64,000 bases of DNA. Origin: Bacillota bacterium. Lineage in GTDB: Bacteria > Bacillota > Clostridia > Acetivibrionales > JAEXSP01. Positions 26,491 through 35,885 of this stretch are shown in pieces (positions within the stretch are counted from its first letter, which is position 1; the number at the start of each line of letters is the position of its first letter). The position numbers and the translations under genes are program-made. Below the pieces are notes generated by a model, which was given only the letters and a program-made list of their open reading frames with translations, was not told the origin of the DNA and ran no database searches. The stretch spans positions 1 through 64,000 of the forward strand of contig JAEXSP010000027.1 of the NCBI GenBank assembly GCA_023453795.1, given 5' to 3'.

Positions 26491-26523
26491 ATAAGCAATA
26501 TATAAGCAATATATAAGCAATAT
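26491..26523 (+). repeat. Three tandem 11-bp repeats (ATAAGCAATAT)
   Basis: Three exact consecutive copies at 26491-26501, 26502-26512 and 26513-26523, with a partial fourth. They lie in the 249-base gap between the GntR gene and the BMP lipoprotein gene. They could be regulator half-sites one helical turn apart or a simple slippage repeat. Confidence 0.8.
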
Positions 26524-26662
26524 ATAAGGCTATAAGTCAATTCTATCGGTGGACAGGCTTTAGCCATGGAATTGATTATTATATCAAATTCAGTAGTTTT
26601 AATGTCGCGACTAAGGCTACTGAGCAACAACAGCTGTTAAAAAAAAATTAGGAGTGAATAAC

Positions 26663-27856
26663 ATGAAAAAAATTAGTTTTGGAAGGATCATTGCTATTGC
26701 AGTTACAACAACCTTGCTTATGTCTCTTTTATTCACCGGCTGTTCAAGCAAATCGGACAGCTCAAGCGAATCGGACAGCTTAGGAGTTGCACTTATTACT
26801 TCTGCGGCGGGAGCTAATGACAAAGGTTATAACGAATCTGCTATTAACGGACTTGAAAAGGCTAAAGAAGAACTGGGAATCAATTATAAAGTAGTAGAAT
26901 CCACAGATGTTCCAGGCAGTCTGACTCAACTTGCCGAAGCCGGATATAAAGTAATATTCAGCCTCGAATACAATTTTGACGCTCTTATCAAGGGTGTCGG
27001 CGGTAATAAGCCGATTGCGGAGCAATACCCGGATACCACCTTTGTAATCTTCAATGATAATCCAAATGTTAATGAAGATGGTAGTGTAATCAACAAAAAT
27101 GTTGTTTCCGTGCTTTTTGATGTCCATGAAGCATCTTTTATGGCTGGTGCACTCAGCACTCTGGTCAATGAAAATGCAAAAGCTCTCTTCAATCCACAGG
27201 ATTATAATTTCACTTCAGGAGATGCAGGAAGAAAAATCGGATTCCTTGGCGGTACGAAGTCCAATGGTATTACGGTGTTCAGCTATGGATTTGCTGAGGG
27301 TATAAACTATATTGCAGAAAAACTGAATGTCAAATATACCTATCTCAGTGATTACAATGCGGGCTTCAGCGATTCAGCCGCAGGCTCAACAAAAGCAAAC
27401 ACATACTATCAGGATGGTGCCAACATTGTAAATGCGGTTGCAGGAGCAGTGGGCGATGGGGTAGACTCCAAGGCAAAAGAAGTTAAAAAGCTGTCAATTG
27501 AAGTCGACGCAAACAAGGACGCAAATCAACCGGGTTACGTTTTGACAAGTGTTTTGAAGAACACTGAGGTTCCTGTTTTTGAAATCATTGAGCATTATAA
27601 AAACGAAACACTCGACAAGGTAAACGGAAAGCTGTTGAGTTACAATCTGGCTTCCGGTGCTACAGGTATTACTGACTTAAGCACTATAGAATCAAAGATC
27701 ACTTCAGAAGGTAAAGCTAAATGGAGCGAGATAAAAAGTGAACTTGATGCTATTGCAGAGAAAATTGCCAGCGGTGAGATAAAGGTAACGAATGCACAGG
27801 CAGGAGAAGCTTTTGACAAAACAAAGCTTAAAAATCTCTCCATGCCAAATGACTAA
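26663..27856 (+). CDS. BMP-family (PnrA/Med-like) lipoprotein, ABC transporter substrate-binding protein
   Basis: 397 aa. The signal peptide ends in a lipobox, LLFTG-Cys27, so the protein is membrane-anchored on the outside. The mature part follows the BMP family (VALITSAAGANDKGYNESAI, GYKVIFSLEYNFDALI, PDTTFVIFND, AGALSTLVNENAKALF). Family members such as PnrA and BmpA bind purine or other nucleosides. ATG at 26663 follows AGGAG. It is followed by the matching ATPase and two permeases, so the whole is a nucleoside-type importer. The ligand is inferred from family membership. Confidence 0.9.
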   Translation: MKKISFGRIIAIAVTTTLLMSLLFTGCSSKSDSSSESDSLGVALITSAAGANDKGYNESAINGLEKAKEELGINYKVVESTDVPGSLTQLAEAGYKVIFSLEYNFDALIKGVGGNKPIAEQYPDTTFVIFNDNPNVNEDGSVINKNVVSVLFDVHEASFMAGALSTLVNENAKALFNPQDYNFTSGDAGRKIGFLGGTKSNGITVFSYGFAEGINYIAEKLNVKYTYLSDYNAGFSDSAAGSTKANTYYQDGANIVNAVAGAVGDGVDSKAKEVKKLSIEVDANKDANQPGYVLTSVLKNTEVPVFEIIEHYKNETLDKVNGKLLSYNLASGATGITDLSTIESKITSEGKAKWSEIKSELDAIAEKIASGEIKVTNAQAGEAFDKTKLKNLSMPND

Positions 27857-27887
27857 TATCTAAATAAAGAGAATGAAGGCGGGAACT

Positions 27888-29432
27888 ATGAACGCAATTG
27901 TAGCTGTAAATTTAACAAAAAAATATGGAGATTTCGTTGCCAACGACAATATAAATCTTTCTATTGCTAAAGGCGAAATCACTGCTATTGTAGGAGAAAA
28001 TGGGGCAGGTAAAACGACTCTCATGAACATGTTTTACGGTTTGCAGCGACCAACCTGCGGGGAACTGTATGTATCAGGCAGCAAAGTAAGCTTTAATTCC
28101 CCCCTGGATGCTATAAATTGTGGTTTGGGAATGGTGCACCAGCATTTTAAGCTGGTGCCCAGCCTTACCATATTTGAAAATATCATGCTTGGTACAGAGA
28201 TAAATCAAACTACTGATTTTAAGGGCATGTTTAAAATCAAATGGCCGCTCATAGATAGAAAACGTGAGAGAAGAGAAATCGAAAAGCTGATTAATACCTA
28301 CAAGTTTGAACTAAACCCTGATGAACGGGTTGAAGACATTTCTATAGGCGCCAAGCAGCGTGTAGAGATTCTAAAGATGCTCTACCGGAATGTTGATATT
28401 CTGATATTTGATGAACCGACAGCGGTACTCACACCGCAGGAAGTCGATGAACTGCTTGTAAGTTTCAAGGAACTGAAGAATCAAGGTAAAACAATTATTC
28501 TTATAACACATAAACTTCGTGAAGTTATGGAAGTCAGTGACCAGGTCATTGTTATAAAAAGGGGCAAGGTTGTCGGGAGCAAACCTACAAGTCAGACAAA
28601 CCCTGAAGAGATCGCCACGATGATGGTCGGGCATGAAGTTGTGCTTCAGGTCAAAAAGGAAAAACAAACCGTCGTGCAAAACAAGACGGTATATAGTGTA
28701 AATGGTTTATCTACCAAAAACTATTTAGGCAAGAAGGTTTTGGAGGACATCAGCTTTGAGATCAAGGAAGGTGAAATCCTCGGAGTTGCCGGAGTAGAAG
28801 GCAACGGACAAAGTGAGCTTGTAAAGGTTTTATCCGGACTTATGCTTTCAACTGAAGGTAAAGTACAGCTCTATGATGAGGATATAACCAACAAGTGGCC
28901 GAACGAACTTCGTAAAGCAGGAGTTGGAATAGTTCCCGAGGATCGATATGCTCAGGGACTTTGCAAGGAAATGTCACTTTGTGACAACCTGATTGCAGGT
29001 TACCACTTTGATGAAAAGTTCTGCAGATATGGAATTCTGGATAAAAAGAACGTATGTGAAAACAGGAATATTCTGCTTGAAAAATATGATATAAGGGTAG
29101 CGGATCCTGAAGGTGCCGTATCACAGCTTTCCGGGGGTAATGCGCAGAAGGTTATTATCGCAAGGGAGTTTGATTCCAATCCGAGGATTTTGATTGCAAG
29201 TCAACCGACCCGCGGTGTTGATATCGGTTCCATTGAATTCATTCACAATAAGATACTCGAGCTGAGACGCCAAAATAGGGCTATATTGCTGGTTTCGAGT
29301 GAACTGAGTGAGATCATGGGACTAAGTGACAGGATTATTGTCATGTACAAGGGTAAAATCGTTGGAGAGGTTGAAGGGGATAAGGCTGACAGCTCTCAGC
29401 TCGGAATGCTGATGGCCGGTATCACCCAATAA
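27888..29432 (+). CDS. ABC transporter ATPase with two nucleotide-binding domains (nucleoside/simple sugar type)
   Basis: About 514 aa with two fused ATPase domains. The first has Walker A GENGAGKTT and a signature region EDISIGAKQRVEILKML with Walker B ILIFDEPTAVL. The second has a weaker P-loop, GVEGNGQSEL, and AVSQLSGGNAQKVIIAREF, as normal for the carbohydrate/nucleoside uptake class (YufO/NupO, RbsA). ATG at 27888 has AAGGCGGGA; ATG at 27873 is less supported. It powers the BMP-type importer with the two permeases downstream. Confidence 0.92.
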   Translation: MNAIVAVNLTKKYGDFVANDNINLSIAKGEITAIVGENGAGKTTLMNMFYGLQRPTCGELYVSGSKVSFNSPLDAINCGLGMVHQHFKLVPSLTIFENIMLGTEINQTTDFKGMFKIKWPLIDRKRERREIEKLINTYKFELNPDERVEDISIGAKQRVEILKMLYRNVDILIFDEPTAVLTPQEVDELLVSFKELKNQGKTIILITHKLREVMEVSDQVIVIKRGKVVGSKPTSQTNPEEIATMMVGHEVVLQVKKEKQTVVQNKTVYSVNGLSTKNYLGKKVLEDISFEIKEGEILGVAGVEGNGQSELVKVLSGLMLSTEGKVQLYDEDITNKWPNELRKAGVGIVPEDRYAQGLCKEMSLCDNLIAGYHFDEKFCRYGILDKKNVCENRNILLEKYDIRVADPEGAVSQLSGGNAQKVIIAREFDSNPRILIASQPTRGVDIGSIEFIHNKILELRRQNRAILLVSSELSEIMGLSDRIIVMYKGKIVGEVEGDKADSSQLGMLMAGITQ

Positions 29433-29453
29433 CCCTATGATTTGAGGGATAAT

Positions 29454-30545
29454 ATGAAAAATAAGAATGTAATTTTATCAAGTATATATAGTGTCTTACT
29501 GCCTATAATTATTGCACTCTTTGTCGGTGGAATCATAATTGCTGTAATTGGTGAAAATCCGTTCAAAACTTATCAGGTTATGATACAGAAATCACTTTTC
29601 AGCGTCAAGGGCATCTTGAAAACGTTGCATTTTGCAGCTCCCCTGATCCTGACAGGCCTTGCCATCGCTATTACCTTTAAAGCCAATATTTTCAATATGG
29701 GTGTAGAAGGTGCGGCGGTTTTGGGAGCTTTCTTCACAGGTGTAGTAGGCTTCAGTATTACCGGCATAAATCCGGTTCTTCATATCACGCTTTGCCTTCT
29801 CACAGGAATGTTGGTAGGTATGATTTTTACACTCATTCCTGCAATATTGAAAGCTTATTTCAAGGTTAATGAAATGGTTGTTACTTTAATGCTCAACTAT
29901 GTAGTGGTTGAGGTCGTAAAATTTCTTGCACAGGGTGTATTTAAGGACCCGGCTTCCGGGTATGTTGCGACCTACACCATTGCCCCAAGTGCCATGTTCA
30001 AAAAGATTTTCAACAGCGATTTGACACCGTTCTTTTTCATAACAATTTTAGTGTTCGGCATTATCTATGTGGTTTTTATAAAATCAAAACTTGGGTTTGA
30101 AATTACTGCAATAGGTAAAAATCCGGAGTTCTCTGAAGCCACCGGAATGAATGTCGCTAAAAAGATTATTGTCATAATGCTCATCAGCGGAGCTGTGAGC
30201 GGTTTGGCAGGAGCCGGCTTCCTTATGAGTGAGAAATACAGGTTTACGCTTGATTTTTCCGGAAGCCCGGGACTTGGCTGGGACGGCATGCTGATTGCCT
30301 TGCTTGGCGGCAATAGTCCGATCGGTGTTCTAATTGCAGCAGTGTTCTATGCTGCATTAAAGACAGGCAGTGAATATATCGGATTATTTACCAATGTACC
30401 CAAGGATATTGTAGGTGTTATTCAAGGAATACTCATACTCTGTCTTTCCGTAAGGTTTGTAAACCGGAAGAGCAACCTTGTTGGCAAGTTGACAGGGGTG
30501 TTCAACAAACTGAGAAGTAAAAGGATAAAAAGCAATGAGTATTGA
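29454..30545 (+). CDS. ABC transporter permease, nucleoside/simple-sugar type (first)
   Basis: About 363 aa, eight to ten membrane helices and the BPD_transp_2 family pattern (LTGLAIAITFKANIFNMGVE, GLAGAGFLMSEKYRF, GWDGMLIALLGGNSPIGVLI). It is the NupP/YufP-like partner. ATG at 29454 follows GAGGGA. It lies 21 bases after the ATPase stop. Confidence 0.9.
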   Translation: MKNKNVILSSIYSVLLPIIIALFVGGIIIAVIGENPFKTYQVMIQKSLFSVKGILKTLHFAAPLILTGLAIAITFKANIFNMGVEGAAVLGAFFTGVVGFSITGINPVLHITLCLLTGMLVGMIFTLIPAILKAYFKVNEMVVTLMLNYVVVEVVKFLAQGVFKDPASGYVATYTIAPSAMFKKIFNSDLTPFFFITILVFGIIYVVFIKSKLGFEITAIGKNPEFSEATGMNVAKKIIVIMLISGAVSGLAGAGFLMSEKYRFTLDFSGSPGLGWDGMLIALLGGNSPIGVLIAAVFYAALKTGSEYIGLFTNVPKDIVGVIQGILILCLSVRFVNRKSNLVGKLTGVFNKLRSKRIKSNEY

Positions 30546-30566
30546 TCTGACAGAAGGAGAACCGGT

Positions 30567-31484
30567 ATGAATCTAATCGATAATATATTATATGATATGC
30601 TTTACCACAGCACACCGGTCATATTGGCTGTTTTGGGCGGACTATTCGCACATAAGGCCAATGTGCTGAATATAGGACTTGAAGGCATGATGCTGATGGG
30701 AGCCTTCTCCAGTGCCTTGACTGTTATGCTTACGGGAAGCTTGTGGCTGGGACTCCTTATTAGTGTTCTGCTCACACTTGTTCTGGGGCTGGTCTTCTCT
30801 TCTCTTAGTGTAACGCTGAAAAGTAATTTTATCATTACAGGCTTTGGAATTAACTTGTTTGTTGCGGCATTAAGCGCATTTGTACTCAAGTTCATGAAGC
30901 TTGCAAACATTAATGTCAGCTCTGTAGTAGATGTAGCAAGCTTGAAAATTCATATTCCGTTTATTGCGGACATCCCCATTCTGGGCAGCATTTTAAGCGG
31001 ACATACTGCTATTACCTATACCGGCTTTATTTTGATAATAGTAGTGAGCATTGTGTTGTACAATACAAAATTCGGAGTGTATGTCAGAGTTGTCGGAGAA
31101 AACGAAGAAGCAGCCAAATCCGTGGGTATCAATGTAAATGCGATTAAATACGCTGCGGTGCTTATAGGTGCTGTGCTTTGTGCTCTTGCAGGTATGGAGC
31201 TCTCTGTTGAAAGATTGGCGCTCTATACAAATAATATGACTGCGGGCAGAGGCTTCATTGCCATTGCTGCGATTTACTGCGGCAGAGGTGAACCATTAAA
31301 GTGCTCGCTGTATGCTTTGCTCTTTGGCCTTGCCAAATCGCTTGCGATCAATCTTGCTTTATATGCAGGCCCTATATCAGGATTATTTGAGATTGTGCCT
31401 TATCTCACTATAATAGTAGTGCTGTTCACGGTTTCTGTCATACAGAACCGCAGCAATAATTTAAGGGGGTTTAAACTTGAGTAA
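30567..31484 (+). CDS. ABC transporter permease, nucleoside/simple-sugar type (second)
   Basis: 305 aa, hydrophobic throughout, NupQ/YufQ-like. The motifs GGLFAHKANVLNIGLEGMMLMG and GENEEAAKSVGINVNAIKY with TAGRGFIAIAAIYCGRGEP are shared by the second permease of these transporters. Its last eight bases overlap the isochorismatase-fold gene, so transport and catabolism genes are translationally linked. Confidence 0.9.
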   Translation: MNLIDNILYDMLYHSTPVILAVLGGLFAHKANVLNIGLEGMMLMGAFSSALTVMLTGSLWLGLLISVLLTLVLGLVFSSLSVTLKSNFIITGFGINLFVAALSAFVLKFMKLANINVSSVVDVASLKIHIPFIADIPILGSILSGHTAITYTGFILIIVVSIVLYNTKFGVYVRVVGENEEAAKSVGINVNAIKYAAVLIGAVLCALAGMELSVERLALYTNNMTAGRGFIAIAAIYCGRGEPLKCSLYALLFGLAKSLAINLALYAGPISGLFEIVPYLTIIVVLFTVSVIQNRSNNLRGFKLE

Positions 31485-32049
31485 ATCAGCTTTGATCATT
31501 ATAGATATGCTAAAAGATTTCACAGATCCGAAGGGATTGGTGTTTTACCCCCAGAACAGGGAAGTGCTGCCCAGGATAAAACGAGTGCTGGAAGAGTGCA
31601 GAAAACACGGCATTTTGGTCATATTCCTGAGGCACTGCTACCGAAAAGAAAAGTTTGACAAAAATCTTCAGAATATGAGGCCGAATTGCATAGAAGGTAC
31701 TGATGGTGATGAAATAGATCCCATGCTTGAAGTGGACCCGGCTAAAGATTATGTGATAAAGAAACGCAGGTACAGCGGTTTTGTCGGGACCGATCTTGAT
31801 ATGGTTCTCAGAGAAAATAAGATTGAAAACGTAATCATAGTCGGAACAAAAACCAACTGCTGTATTCGGGCAACCGTTACAGATGCTTATAACCTTGACT
31901 ACCTGCCTATTGTAGTGTCGGATTGTGTAGCAACTAATGACGAAATTGTCAACCAGGTACATTTGACGGATATTAAAAAATACTTGGGCAAGGTTGTTAC
32001 CTCCGAAGAACTTTTTGGCCTTATGGACAAAGGAGAGATATCAAGATGA
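31477..32049 (+). CDS. Isochorismatase-fold cysteine hydrolase (amidohydrolase)
   Basis: 190 aa. The catalytic triad of the family is visible: Asp10 in LIIIDMLKDF, Lys96 in VIKKRRYSGF and Cys129 in TKTNCCIRATVTDA, with the usual cis-peptide-like step before it. Members include nicotinamidase, N-carbamoylsarcosine amidase, and ureidoacrylate and biuret hydrolases. All cleave an amide or ester in a small molecule. The start is TTG behind AAGGGGG and overlaps the permease gene. In a nucleoside-type cluster an amide-bearing base (for example nicotinamide or a ring-opened pyrimidine) is a plausible substrate. That is inference. Confidence 0.88.
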   Translation: MSKSALIIIDMLKDFTDPKGLVFYPQNREVLPRIKRVLEECRKHGILVIFLRHCYRKEKFDKNLQNMRPNCIEGTDGDEIDPMLEVDPAKDYVIKKRRYSGFVGTDLDMVLRENKIENVIIVGTKTNCCIRATVTDAYNLDYLPIVVSDCVATNDEIVNQVHLTDIKKYLGKVVTSEELFGLMDKGEISR

Positions 32050-33002
32050 AATACGATATCATAACTAGTGGATATATAAGTCTCGATAGGATCATAAAAA
32101 CCAAGACCCCTGTAAGATATGGCTATACCTCAATTATTGAAAACAGCAGCAATGCCAGAATATATTATGGAGGCTGCCCTACGAATATTGCGTACCTTGC
32201 TGCCAAGCTCGGATTAAAGGCACTTCCGATCATTCGAGTGGGAGAAGACGATTATAAAGAGACAGGATTCTATGAATATCTGAAAAGTGGCGGAGTATGC
32301 CTGGATGCAGTTGAAAGCATTCCAAATGAGACTACTTCCAACTGCTATCTGATTGCAGACTCAAATAACAACCACATAACAATTTTTTATCCGGGTGCAA
32401 TGGACAGGAAATATGCAGGCAGTATGAAGGACGAATTCTTTGAGGAAACACGCCTTGGCGTATTGACCGTAGGCTCTTATGAGGACAATGTAGAGTTTTA
32501 TAATAAGTGCATGAAGCATAATGTTCCATTGGTTTTCGGCATGAAATGCGATTTTGATGCTTTCCCTGAAGAATTCTTCAAAAAGGTACTGTTTTCAAGC
32601 AAAATTATTTTTACCAATCAGGGTGAACGTGAGGAAATTGAGCGAATGTTCAAGCTTGGAGCAATAACCGAACTTTTTGAAAAGGGAAATGCAGAAATCA
32701 TAGTTACGACACTTGGTAAAAACGGAAGCATGTATTTCCGGAAAGCAGACCGGGGCATGGCTTCAAACAGGATCGAAGCTGCTGAGTTCGGCAAAGTAGT
32801 AGATACTACAGGCTCCGGAGATGCTTACATGGCAGGATTCCTTTATGGATACCTGAATGGAAAGGACGTTGAGGAATGCTGCAAGCTCGGTAGTGTTCTT
32901 TCCTCCTTTGTAATTGAAACTGTAGGATGCACCACTAATGCACCGACACAGGAACAGTTCATGGAACGTTATAAGAAATTTATATCACAGGAAGGGAAAT
33001 AA
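32046..33002 (+). CDS. PfkB/ribokinase family kinase
   Basis: 318 aa. The PfkB signature near the N-terminus is IYYGGCPTNIAYLAAKLGLK, and the catalytic anion hole is DTTGSGDAYMAGFLYG near residue 258-273. The family phosphorylates nucleosides, ribose, pseudouridine or sugar phosphates with ATP. It overlaps the upstream gene by four bases (ATGA) and is followed one base later by the phosphorylase. A nucleoside or pentose substrate is likely from context, but the exact one cannot be read. Confidence 0.9.
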   Translation: MKYDIITSGYISLDRIIKTKTPVRYGYTSIIENSSNARIYYGGCPTNIAYLAAKLGLKALPIIRVGEDDYKETGFYEYLKSGGVCLDAVESIPNETTSNCYLIADSNNNHITIFYPGAMDRKYAGSMKDEFFEETRLGVLTVGSYEDNVEFYNKCMKHNVPLVFGMKCDFDAFPEEFFKKVLFSSKIIFTNQGEREEIERMFKLGAITELFEKGNAEIIVTTLGKNGSMYFRKADRGMASNRIEAAEFGKVVDTTGSGDAYMAGFLYGYLNGKDVEECCKLGSVLSSFVIETVGCTTNAPTQEQFMERYKKFISQEGK

Positions 33003-33003
33003 G

Positions 33004-33765
33004 ATGGAAACATTATACTTGCACGGTGAAGATAAAACTATTGCAAAATATGTGATATTTTCAGGAGACCCATGGCGTGTTGAAATTTTATCAAAATTAC
33101 TTGATGAACCAAAACATGTTGCATTTAATAGAGAATTTAATACCTATACCGGCACTTATAAGGGTATACCGGTAACGGTTTCGTCAACAGGAATAGGAGC
33201 ACCGTCTGCAGCGATCGCCATGGAAGAAATGTATCAGTGCGGCATGGAGGTAGCGATAAGAATGGGCACAACAATGGGACTTAAGGATGATATGCTTGGA
33301 AAACTCATCATCCCAACGGGTGCAATGCGTGAGGAAGCTACGAGTGCCACCTATGTTCCTGTATCCTATCCTGCTGTTGCTGATATCGGACTTATAAACT
33401 GTATGAATAAAAGTGTGCTTGATAATGGAAGAAGCTATGTGAATGGCGTTACCTGCACTATGGACGGCTTCTACAGCCAGATGCGCGAATCAAGACTGAG
33501 TGAAAGAATGCTGATAGATATCGATGAGACCTTTAGGAGGCTTAAAAGGTACAATATACTTGCTGTAGACATGGAATCCAGTTGTATGTTGGTTTTGGCC
33601 AATCTGATGGGTATTAAAGCCTGCATTGTCACTATGACAACAGTTCTTGAGAACCTCAAGGATCAATTAAGAGGCGATGATAGAAAGAAAGCTGAGGAAG
33701 ATTTATGCAAAATCGTACTTGACGGACTTCAAATTTATAGTAAAGAGGTTGATATAAATGAGTAA
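33004..33765 (+). CDS. Nucleoside phosphorylase (NP-I family, uridine-phosphorylase-like)
   Basis: 253 aa. FSGDPWRVEIL carries the phosphate-binding GDP.R motif near residue 20. STGIGAPSAAIAMEEM is the ribose/phosphate loop, and AVDMESSCMLVLA holds the MES ribose-binding Glu. The enzyme should split a nucleoside into base and (deoxy)ribose 1-phosphate. ATG at 33004 follows GGAAGGGAAATAAG. The longer frame from 32938 overlaps the kinase gene and is not supported. It overlaps the second BtpA gene by eight bases. Confidence 0.9.
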   Translation: METLYLHGEDKTIAKYVIFSGDPWRVEILSKLLDEPKHVAFNREFNTYTGTYKGIPVTVSSTGIGAPSAAIAMEEMYQCGMEVAIRMGTTMGLKDDMLGKLIIPTGAMREEATSATYVPVSYPAVADIGLINCMNKSVLDNGRSYVNGVTCTMDGFYSQMRESRLSERMLIDIDETFRRLKRYNILAVDMESSCMLVLANLMGIKACIVTMTTVLENLKDQLRGDDRKKAEEDLCKIVLDGLQIYSKEVDINE

Positions 33766-34552
33766 TTCAAATTTTATTGAAAGAGGCAAACAATTTGTTA
33801 TTGGCATGGTGCACTGCCTTCCGCTCCCGGGAATGCCAGGCTTCTGCGGGGACATGCTAAAGATTATGGATCAGGCTGTTAATGATGCTATAGTGCTTGA
33901 AAAATCAGGCATGGATGCCATTATAATCGAAAACATGGGGGACAATCCCTTCGGAGTTGTAATGGATACGGAGCAATCCTGTGCACTTGCAGCCATTAGT
34001 GCAGTTGTAGCTCAAAATGTAAAAATTCCGATAGGAATAGACGCAGCGATGAATGACTACAAAACCTCCATCTCCATAGCAAAAGCCATTGACGGAGCTT
34101 TTGTGAGAATCCCGGTTTTTGTTGACACTGTTGAATTCTTTGGAGGGATAATAACTCCATGTGCAAGACAGGCGATGCTTTTCAGAAAGAATCTGCAGGC
34201 GGAGGACATTAAGATACTTGCGGATATACAGGTGAAGCATACTCATATGGTGCTTACGCATGTCAGCATTGAAGATTCCGCAAAAGCCGCGGAGTCCTGC
34301 GGTGCGGATGCAATTATTGTTACAGGTACGCATATCGGCGTTGAAACACCAATTGAAATAATTCAGCGTGTAAGAAAGGTTACAAAACTTCCTCTCATTG
34401 CAGGAAGCGGAGTTAAGACGACCAATATCAAAGAACAGCTTTCCGTTGCCGATGGTGCGATTGTCGGATCCAGCCTCAAGGAAGGCGGGATTATTGAAAA
34501 TCCTATCTCATTAAAACTATCAAGTGAATTAATAAACGCGTTAAAAGGATAA
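33758..34552 (+). CDS. BtpA/SgcQ family TIM-barrel protein (second copy)
   Basis: 264 aa. It shares the family frame with the copy at 16258: GMVHCLPLPGMPGF against CHLQPLPGDPGY, and GSGVKTTNIKEQLSVADGAI against NTGVNNETLEKQLSVADGAI. The two are diverged paralogs, not a recent duplication. Here it sits between the nucleoside phosphorylase (8-base overlap) and the iron alcohol dehydrogenase (start three bases after its stop). Position suggests that it processes the sugar phosphate released by the phosphorylase or kinase step. No biochemical role is established for the family in such operons. Confidence 0.88.
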   Translation: MSNSNFIERGKQFVIGMVHCLPLPGMPGFCGDMLKIMDQAVNDAIVLEKSGMDAIIIENMGDNPFGVVMDTEQSCALAAISAVVAQNVKIPIGIDAAMNDYKTSISIAKAIDGAFVRIPVFVDTVEFFGGIITPCARQAMLFRKNLQAEDIKILADIQVKHTHMVLTHVSIEDSAKAAESCGADAIIVTGTHIGVETPIEIIQRVRKVTKLPLIAGSGVKTTNIKEQLSVADGAIVGSSLKEGGIIENPISLKLSSELINALKG

Positions 34553-34555
34553 GTG

Positions 34556-35710
34556 ATGAATATGATGAGACCTATGAAACTCGCAGGAAGCGAGTTAATG
34601 TTTGGCAAAGACTGCCTCGAACACCTGAAAACACTAAAAGGTACAAGAGCCCTTATTGTAACCGGCGGCTCAAGCATGATAAAAAGCGGAATTCTTCAGA
34701 GTGTTATTGATTTGCTTTCTGAAGCAGGTATAAAAAGTGAAGTTTTTTCCGGAGTGGAGCCGGATCCTCTTTTTAGCACGGTATACCGCGGAGCAGAAGC
34801 GATGAAGGCCTTTTGCCCTGACATAATCATCGGGCTTGGCGGAGGCTCTGCAATGGATGCTGCCAAGGCCATGTGGGTATATTATGAACATCCTGAGCTT
34901 ACGAAACTCTCAGACATTGTACCGCCCAACCCGATACCGAAGCTCAGGAACAAGGCAATTCTCGTGTGTATTCCGTCAACAAGCGGTACCGCGAGTGAGG
35001 TAAGCCGCTCAGTGGTGATCACCGATGATGAAACACATGTAAAGTATGGTATCGGAAACATGGAAATGATGCCTGATATTGCAATCTGCGACCCAAAGGT
35101 GACGGTCACGATGCCGCCGGCTATTACTGCAGAGACCGGGATGGATGCTCTTACGCATGCATTGGAGGCGCTTGTGTCGAAAAGAGCCAACTACCTCAGC
35201 AACATATTGGCATCAGCTGCTGCAAAAGACATCATTCACTTTTTGCCAAAGGCTTATAAGGATGGTGCGAATCTTGATTACAGGGAGACCATGCTCAATG
35301 CCTCTATGGCTGCAGGAATGGCGTTTACGAATGTTTCACTCGGAATTGTCCATTCCATGGCACATACACTTGGAAGCTTTTTCGGCATTTCTCATGGGCT
35401 AGCTGACGCGGTTATACTTCCTTATGTTATGACATTTAATCAGGCAGATGAGTCCGCGAGCAATTCTTATGCAGCGTTGGCAAAAGAGCTTGGCGTTCAA
35501 GACCTTGTTGCAGAGATAAAAGAATTGAATGGTACGCTGGGTATTGCCAACTCTTTAAAGGAACTTATTAAAGATCAGGCTGCATACATGGGAAAACTTG
35601 ATGAAATGGCTGAAATGGCTAAAAACGACGGCTGTACTAAAACAAATCCGATTATCCCGACTGTTGAAGAATTAAAAGCATTGTTTATAAAGGTTTATTC
35701 GGGAAACTGA
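34556..35710 (+). CDS. Iron-containing alcohol dehydrogenase
   Basis: 384 aa. The NAD-binding loop is IIGLGGGSAMDAAKAMWVYY. The metal ligands lie in GMDALTHALEAL and SMAHTLGSFFGISHGLADAV (Asp, His, His, His in family spacing). Group III alcohol dehydrogenases interconvert aldehydes and alcohols such as lactaldehyde/propanediol. It ends the main operon, three bases after the BtpA stop, and would suit reduction of an aldehyde made by C-C bond cleavage upstream. A GTG three bases earlier is an alternative start. Confidence 0.92.
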   Translation: MNMMRPMKLAGSELMFGKDCLEHLKTLKGTRALIVTGGSSMIKSGILQSVIDLLSEAGIKSEVFSGVEPDPLFSTVYRGAEAMKAFCPDIIIGLGGGSAMDAAKAMWVYYEHPELTKLSDIVPPNPIPKLRNKAILVCIPSTSGTASEVSRSVVITDDETHVKYGIGNMEMMPDIAICDPKVTVTMPPAITAETGMDALTHALEALVSKRANYLSNILASAAAKDIIHFLPKAYKDGANLDYRETMLNASMAAGMAFTNVSLGIVHSMAHTLGSFFGISHGLADAVILPYVMTFNQADESASNSYAALAKELGVQDLVAEIKELNGTLGIANSLKELIKDQAAYMGKLDEMAEMAKNDGCTKTNPIIPTVEELKALFIKVYSGN

Positions 35711-35787
35711 TATCTTTAAATAGTTTTAATGAACTATATATAATACAATAAAGATTTTACATTGCACTTATATTACCTTGATTTAAT

Positions 35788-35831
35788 ATCGCAATAATCC
35801 AATGTAATCCTTGTAACATCATTATTGCGAT
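35788..35831 (+). terminator. Hairpin between the iron-ADH and TrpA-like genes
   Basis: ATCGCAATAAT (35788-35798) and ATTATTGCGAT (35821-35831) are perfect 11-bp arms around a 22-base loop. It could be a terminator of the main operon with partial read-through or an operator for the gene at 35886. Confidence 0.45.
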
Positions 35832-35885
35832 TTATATAAGTATCGATATACCAGATGATATACTAATAGAAAGGTACGATTTATC

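Noticed and set aside
26491..26523. CRISPR-like repeat
   Set aside because: The three 11-bp units are directly adjacent with no spacers and are too short.
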